DNA from: GCA-020348365 sp964347995
GTDB lineage: Archaea; Thermoproteota; Bathyarchaeia; Bathyarchaeales; Bathyarchaeaceae
Assembly: GCA_964347995.1 (NCBI GenBank)
Contig: CAYGBA010000063.1
Location: 1 to 8,521 of the forward strand
Direction: 5' to 3'
Length of the DNA: 8,521 nucleotides
Positions 5,791 through 8,521 of the stretch are shown here, piece by piece (within the stretch, counting starts at the first letter, position 1; each line of letters opens with the position of its first letter). The position numbers and the translations under genes are program-made. A model generated the notes under the pieces. It did not search any database. It was given only the letters and a program-made list of their open reading frames with translations, and was not told the origin of the DNA.

Positions 5791-6692
5791 AGTTCGATGT
5801 CGTCTGTTTTGGCGCACTGAACATGGACAAACTCTACCGAGTGAATAGAATCGCCCGAGAAGACGAAGAGAGCTTCATCATGGACATCCAAGAGTGCCCC
5901 GGGGGCTCAGCGGCAAACACAGCGGTGGGCTTAGCGAGACTCGGCCTCAAGGTTGGTTTCATCGGAAAGGTTGCGGAGGACCGCGAGGGCAAGCTGCTTC
6001 TCAAAGACTTTGAAGATGAAGGCGTTGAAACTCATGGTATAATTGTCTCGAAGCACGGCAGAAGCGGCACCGTCATGGGATACGTTGATAAAAATGGTGA
6101 CCGCGGCTTGTACGTAGATCCTGGCGTCAACGACTCCTTGGAATATGAAGAAATCGATTTACAATATGCAGAGAGCACCCGATTCTTGCACCTGACATCC
6201 TTCGTTGCAGACACACCCTTCCACGCTCAAATAGAACTTCTAAACCGTCTTTCTGATGTGAAGATAAGCTTTGATCCCGGAGAACTCTACGCACGACGAG
6301 GACTCACCACTTTGAAGCCGATGATTGCGAAAAGCTTCGTGATGTTCCCCAACGAAAATGAAGTGAAACTGCTCACGGGCAAGACCTATGGACGGGGCGC
6401 GGAAGTTCTCCTGAATGCGGGGGCTGGCATCGTGGTGGTTACTCTGGGGCGAAGAGGATGCTACGTTACAGACGGCAAAGAAACGCATCTGGTTGAGCCG
6501 TATAAAGTAGCAGTGGTCGACACGACTGGTGCAGGAGACGCATTCTGCGCAGGCTTTCTGTACGGCTTGATCAAAAACGAAGACTTGCACGAGTGTGGAA
6601 AACTGGGTAATTTTGTTGCCTCTCGGTGCTTACAGAAAGTTGGAGCCCGAGAAGGATTGCCCACAATCTCGACGCTTAAGGAATTCACTTAA
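5787..6692 (+). CDS. PfkB-family sugar or nucleoside kinase (ribokinase-like)
   Basis: PfkB-family enzymes phosphorylate a sugar or nucleoside hydroxyl with ATP. Both signatures are present: GGSAANTAVGLARLG (39-53), which binds the substrate, and DTTGAGDAFCAGF (245-257), with the anion hole and catalytic base D251. Between them lie the NENE motif (189-192, the family NxxE) and VVVTLGRRG (206-214). The length of 301 is normal. The sequence does not settle the substrate; ribose, a nucleoside or a ribosyl intermediate all fit the neighbours. It overlaps ftr by 4 nt (ATGA), with only a weak AAAGAG upstream, so translation is probably coupled. It is the last gene of the operon. From memory, methanogen eha operons also end with a ribokinase-like gene after an Ftr homologue. 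Confidence 0.9.
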   Translation: MKFDVVCFGALNMDKLYRVNRIAREDEESFIMDIQECPGGSAANTAVGLARLGLKVGFIGKVAEDREGKLLLKDFEDEGVETHGIIVSKHGRSGTVMGYVDKNGDRGLYVDPGVNDSLEYEEIDLQYAESTRFLHLTSFVADTPFHAQIELLNRLSDVKISFDPGELYARRGLTTLKPMIAKSFVMFPNENEVKLLTGKTYGRGAEVLLNAGAGIVVVTLGRRGCYVTDGKETHLVEPYKVAVVDTTGAGDAFCAGFLYGLIKNEDLHECGKLGNFVASRCLQKVGAREGLPTISTLKEFT

Positions 6693-6877
6693 CGAGCTAA
6701 AGAAAACTCCAGAAACAATAGACTTTTGACTGAAGCTGAAGGCGCACTTCTATATCCCTGCGCGCACATCGCAGCCAAGTTTTTGATACCAGCCGCCTTG
6801 ACCTGAGAGCAATTAGTAGAATGGCTAGAGAAACATATCCAGAAGATAAAGAGTTCATGGCTTTTGAGCTAGTTTAG
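6693..6877 (+). pseudogene. Possible decayed coding remnant downstream of the operon
   Basis: After the PfkB stop, the same frame reads a protein-like stretch (LLTEAEGALLYPCAHIAAKF, then LIPAALT) to a TGA at 6804-6806. It then continues as EQLVEWLEKHIQK to a TAG at 6870. In the frame two bases on, DLRAISRMARETYPEDKEF runs to a TAG at 6875. The segment PCAHIAAKFLIPA resembles the start of archaeal helix-turn-helix regulators (PCE...P.IRA), and joining the two frames would restore an LRA-like continuation. No start codon with a ribosome site is visible. It may be a frameshifted remnant or chance. It holds no clear terminator for the operon. Confidence 0.22.
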
Positions 6878-6958
6878 TTACATAGAATGTTTTCTTCTGC
6901 AGACTATGACTGCTAGTAGTGTTGATACTATGAACAGCAGATAAAGGATAAAAATGAA
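6878..6958 (-). other. In-frame membrane-helix tail after the DUF3795 stop codon
   Basis: Directly after the TGA of the cysteine-rich gene (6959-6961), the same frame continues for 26 codons to a TAA at 6878. It encodes about 20 uninterrupted hydrophobic residues (FIFILYLLFIVS, then TLLAVIV) followed by CRRKHSM, the shape of a tail-anchor helix with a basic end. There is no start codon or Shine-Dalgarno site for separate translation. It could be the severed C-terminus of the upstream protein, a stop-codon readthrough product, or chance. Confidence 0.35.
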
Positions 6959-7291
6959 TCAAGATTCTTCTTCTTTCAGCTTTTTGACCATTTCAACGTA
7001 TTTTTCTGTCCCAGCTTTTTTCCGATACGCCAATAACCCAGCTCTCATTATGGCACTCTTCTGTCCATGCTCTGGGTCATATTGATTTACAAATAATTCA
7101 CATGGAAATTCTTTGCACACTCCACAGTGTTCAACTTCATGATCCTTAGCACACGAATAGAGTCTGCAATCACCCCAGAAAGGATGCCCCTCATGAGTCC
7201 CACATCCAGAACAATGGGGCATTCTTTCCTTTTTGTAGTAAACACAGAATCCACAATGTGTGCCACAAGGTGCTATTAGAACATCTTCCAC
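6959..7291 (-). CDS. Cysteine-rich DUF3795-like protein
   Basis: This 110-residue protein has ten cysteines: C9, C13, C16, C27, C30, C42, C47, C56, C59 and C64. They are arranged as CGxxCGxC near the N-terminus, CSGC, and CGVCKEFPC. This layout is typical of the DUF3795 family, common in anaerobic archaea and bacteria, whose function is unknown to me. The spacing suggests metal binding, zinc or Fe-S, but that is inference. The C-terminal third is lysine-rich and helical (AYRKKAGTEKYVEMVKKLK). Start GTG 7291 is supported by GGTGA seven bases upstream, within a small hairpin. It stands alone on the minus strand, convergent with the five-gene operon. After its TGA, the frame continues into a possible membrane helix, listed separately. 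Confidence 0.82.
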   Translation of the reverse strand: MEDVLIAPCGTHCGFCVYYKKERMPHCSGCGTHEGHPFWGDCRLYSCAKDHEVEHCGVCKEFPCELFVNQYDPEHGQKSAIMRAGLLAYRKKAGTEKYVEMVKKLKEEES

Positions 7292-7297
7292 TTTGTT

Positions 7298-7311
7298 TCA
7301 CCAGCTTGGTG
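7298..7311 (-). promoter_or_regulatory. Shine-Dalgarno site inside a small hairpin before the DUF3795 gene
   Basis: On the minus strand CACCA-AGC-TGGTG forms a 5-bp stem with a 3-nt loop (7299-7311). Its right arm contains most of the GGTGA ribosome site for GTG 7291. If the stem forms, it would hide the ribosome site. The stem is short, so the effect may be slight. Confidence 0.4.
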
Positions 7312-7408
7312 CTTCTATTCAGAACATGCTAGAAATACTTATGACTTGTGGAAGAAACTACTCTACCCTATGTAATCTCTTGTATATTCCTAGTATTCAA
7401 TGAATGGT

Positions 7409-7876
7409 TTATTGTTGTGTTTGTTGTAGGCTTTGTTCTCTCTTCTGCATCTCATTGTAGAAATACTCAAACCATTCACAAAATTGTGGTTGACCCAACT
7501 GCTGTCTATGACCTTCTATCATAGGTCTCATCTTTTCCCATGTGCTCACTGTTGGTCCACTGATGAGGTGTTGAACAAGAGCAAGGTCTATCAGTTTCAT
7601 GTGTAGAAGAGTTCCCATGCCTTCAAAGAGCATAACTACTTGATATGCTTCGTCTAAACCATACTTCTCCACATAGTCACTGTAATCCTTGTATTCACTT
7701 GATATGACTGTTTGCCACGCTTCTTGAAAATCCCTGCTACCGAAATGCCGATACAAGCTGATTACCAAGTCTGTTCTTCTGGTTCCAACCAGACTTCTCA
7801 CCTCTAGATAAGCGAGAGCAACACCTACTAGCACTCCTATAGTTGCTACTACTGCTGATATAGATGGTATATCCAA
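7409..7876 (-). CDS. DUF4760-like single-pass membrane protein
   Basis: The 155-residue protein has an N-terminal membrane helix (about residues 6-24, ISAVVATIGVLVGVALAYL). A cytoplasmic-looking helical domain follows, rich in aromatic residues (LYRHFGSRDFQEAW, EYKDYSDYVEKYG, WEKMRPMIEGHR, FCEWFEYFYNEM), and then a Gln-rich tail. This layout resembles DUF4760-type proteins, which are abundant in uncultured archaea; I know of no defined function. The start is TTG 7876. A TGA lies in frame just upstream, and GGTGA (7883-7887) sits six bases before the TTG, so the unusual start is well supported. It appears to have its own promoter at about 7911-7921 and a 117-nt gap before the DUF3795 gene. Confidence 0.75.
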   Translation of the reverse strand: MDIPSISAVVATIGVLVGVALAYLEVRSLVGTRRTDLVISLYRHFGSRDFQEAWQTVISSEYKDYSDYVEKYGLDEAYQVVMLFEGMGTLLHMKLIDLALVQHLISGPTVSTWEKMRPMIEGHRQQLGQPQFCEWFEYFYNEMQKREQSLQQTQQ

Positions 7877-7882
7877 TATTCA

Positions 7883-7887
7883 TCACC
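7883..7887 (-). promoter_or_regulatory. GGTGA Shine-Dalgarno site deciding a TTG start
   Basis: GGTGA, six bases from TTG 7876, selects that codon. The nearby ATG (7882-7884 region) is out of frame, and the codon before ATA-TTG is a TGA stop. This supports TTG as the true start of the DUF4760-like gene. Confidence 0.6.
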
Positions 7888-7910
7888 TAAAAGACAGGAT
7901 AGAGTAAGAT

Positions 7911-7921
7911 TGATATTAAAA
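7911..7921 (-). promoter_or_regulatory. Probable TATA box of the DUF4760-like gene
   Basis: On the minus strand TTTTAATATCA lies about 40 nt before TTG 7876. Start of transcription about 26 nt downstream would fall near 7890, leaving a leader of roughly 14 nt that just includes the GGTGA site. A 6+6 bp inverted repeat (ATAGAA-AC-TTCTAT, 7960-7973) lies further upstream and might be a regulator site. Confidence 0.38.
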
Positions 7922-8022
7922 ACCATCTACATACATGCAACTTCTACTAAAGATTTGAGATAGAAACTTCTATTCCTATTGAAAAGCCCAAATGTACAGC
8001 GAGAGTAATTGGTTGAGATTTC

Positions 8023-8135
8023 TTAAGGTAATCTATGGCTTAACATTCTTTTTTCTTCTTGTAGCTGCTTCTGACAACCCAATAATACATATCCCGCTCT
8101 TATTATATCAAAAATCTTGCACTCACATGGATCTT
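8023..8135 (-). pseudogene. Possible remnant of a DUF3795-like C-terminus
   Basis: A minus-strand frame without a start codon reads LEDPCECKIFDIIRAGYVLL, then GCQKQLQEEKRMLSHRLP and a TAA at 8023-8025. It begins just where the DUF420-like gene ends. DPxxxxK...I.RAG..LL...KK is shared with the C-terminal part of the DUF3795-like protein at 6959-7291 (DPEHGQKSAIMRAGLLAYRKK), and PCE recalls its CxxxPCE segment. This suggests a decayed copy or fragment of a related gene. The match is by eye over about 25 residues and could be chance. Confidence 0.25.
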
Positions 8136-8521
8136 CTAGATCGGCACATATAGCATAATGTACACGTATATGCCCAGAAGCAACTCAACTAGCCATAAAA
8201 AGATGGTAGCTAGCATGATGCTCCTCTTCTTCGCGCAAGCTTTGATATCACGGTATTGGAAAGCCCATGTGCCCACGAGCCAGACTCCCAATATTTCTAC
8301 CAAAGTCCCCGCAGCGGCGTGCACAATTATTATGAATGCTGGTCGCGTGAAGGGCATGGAAAGTACGCCCCGAAAACCGTGTAAAGATGGAATCATAACA
8401 ACCGCGATAGAAATCGTGTTCAAGACCAGAGCAATAGCCATAGTCGTCCCATGTTGGATGAACCTTCGTCTGAACCTGGCAATCGACACTCCCATAGCTA
8501 AGAAAATGAAAATAGCGATTT
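8136..8521 (-). CDS. DUF420-like multi-pass membrane protein, 5' end outside the window
   Basis: The frame runs to the right edge. Upstream of ATG 8495 it continues open with hydrophobic codons (IAIFIFLA), so the true start lies outside and ATG 8495 is probably internal. Numbered from that Met, there are membrane segments near residues 17-36 (TTMAIALVLNTISIAVVMIP), 52-74 (AFIIIVHAAAGTLVEILGVW) and 92-117 (MLATIFLWLVELLLGIYVYI). Histidines sit at the first and second segments (IQHGTT, IVHAAAG). A basic loop, CAKKRS, precedes the last helix. This pattern resembles archaeal DUF420-type proteins, and the conserved histidines might bind haem or metal, which is inference. The function is unknown. 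Confidence 0.72.
   Translation of the reverse strand, partial: IAIFIFLAMGVSIARFRRRFIQHGTTMAIALVLNTISIAVVMIPSLHGFRGVLSMPFTRPAFIIIVHAAAGTLVEILGVWLVGTWAFQYRDIKACAKKRSIMLATIFLWLVELLLGIYVYIMLYVPI

Noticed and set aside
6689..6960. Rho-independent-style terminator between the convergent genes
   Set aside because: No stable GC-rich hairpin followed by a T-run is visible. Short T-rich stretches (about 6889-6898) exist but are too weak to call.
6959..6961. Selenocysteine at the in-frame TGA after the DUF3795-like protein
   Set aside because: The TGA lies at the edge of a membrane helix, not in a redox motif, and I see no convincing SECIS-like structure. A stop or nonsense codon is simpler.
7395..7405. 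ATTCA-A-TGAAT palindrome downstream of the DUF4760-like gene
   Set aside because: Short, AT-rich and not extended by flanking pairing; expected by chance in this composition.
1..8521. CRISPR array, tRNA, rRNA, insertion sequence or attachment site
   Set aside because: I found no regularly spaced repeats, no tRNA-like cloverleaf or CCA end, no rRNA signature, and no transposase or flanking inverted repeats.

Overview
The window looks archaeal. It encodes a formylmethanofuran:tetrahydromethanopterin formyltransferase (Ftr), an enzyme of archaeal-type C1 metabolism. The main operon has a TATA box about 26 nt before its start codon, which implies a leaderless mRNA. The flanking genes use GGTGA Shine-Dalgarno sites and GTG or TTG starts. 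The accessory families (DUF3795-like, DUF4760-like, DUF420-like) would fit Bathyarchaeia or a related uncultured lineage, but this placement is a guess.

Layout. Positions 1-760 are AT-rich and poorly coding: an open frame entering from the left edge, a doubtful 97-codon frame, a (TTTGGG)3 tract and a small minus-strand frame with a membrane segment. Positions 830-6692 hold one tight five-gene plus-strand operon: a PurF-like amidophosphoribosyltransferase, a PurD-like ATP-grasp ligase, a HAD-family protein of the archaeal EhaR type, an Ftr homologue and a PfkB-family sugar/nucleoside kinase. Gene gaps are 3 and 6 nt, followed by two 4-nt ATGA overlaps. Positions 6693-8521 carry minus-strand, apparently single genes: a cysteine-rich DUF3795-like protein, a single-pass DUF4760-like protein and a multi-pass DUF420-like protein cut by the right edge. 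Possible decayed coding fragments lie between them.

How the genes may work together. PurF and PurD normally perform the first two steps of purine synthesis (PRPP to phosphoribosylamine to glycinamide ribonucleotide, GAR). The usual third step is formylation of the GAR amine. Here the operon continues with a homologue of a formyltransferase whose known substrates are the amine of methanofuran and N5 of tetrahydromethanopterin. The hypothesis offered is that this operon makes a formylated, PRPP-derived amide, either FGAR for purines or a dedicated side product, with a tetrahydromethanopterin-type formyl donor. The HAD protein and the PfkB kinase would handle phosphate removal or addition. The HAD-Ftr-PfkB order also matches, from memory, the 3' end of the methanogen eha hydrogenase operon, but no hydrogenase gene is visible here. 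Both PurF-like and PurD-like proteins have altered conserved motifs, so a specialised paralogous pathway is possible. None of this was tested by search or alignment.
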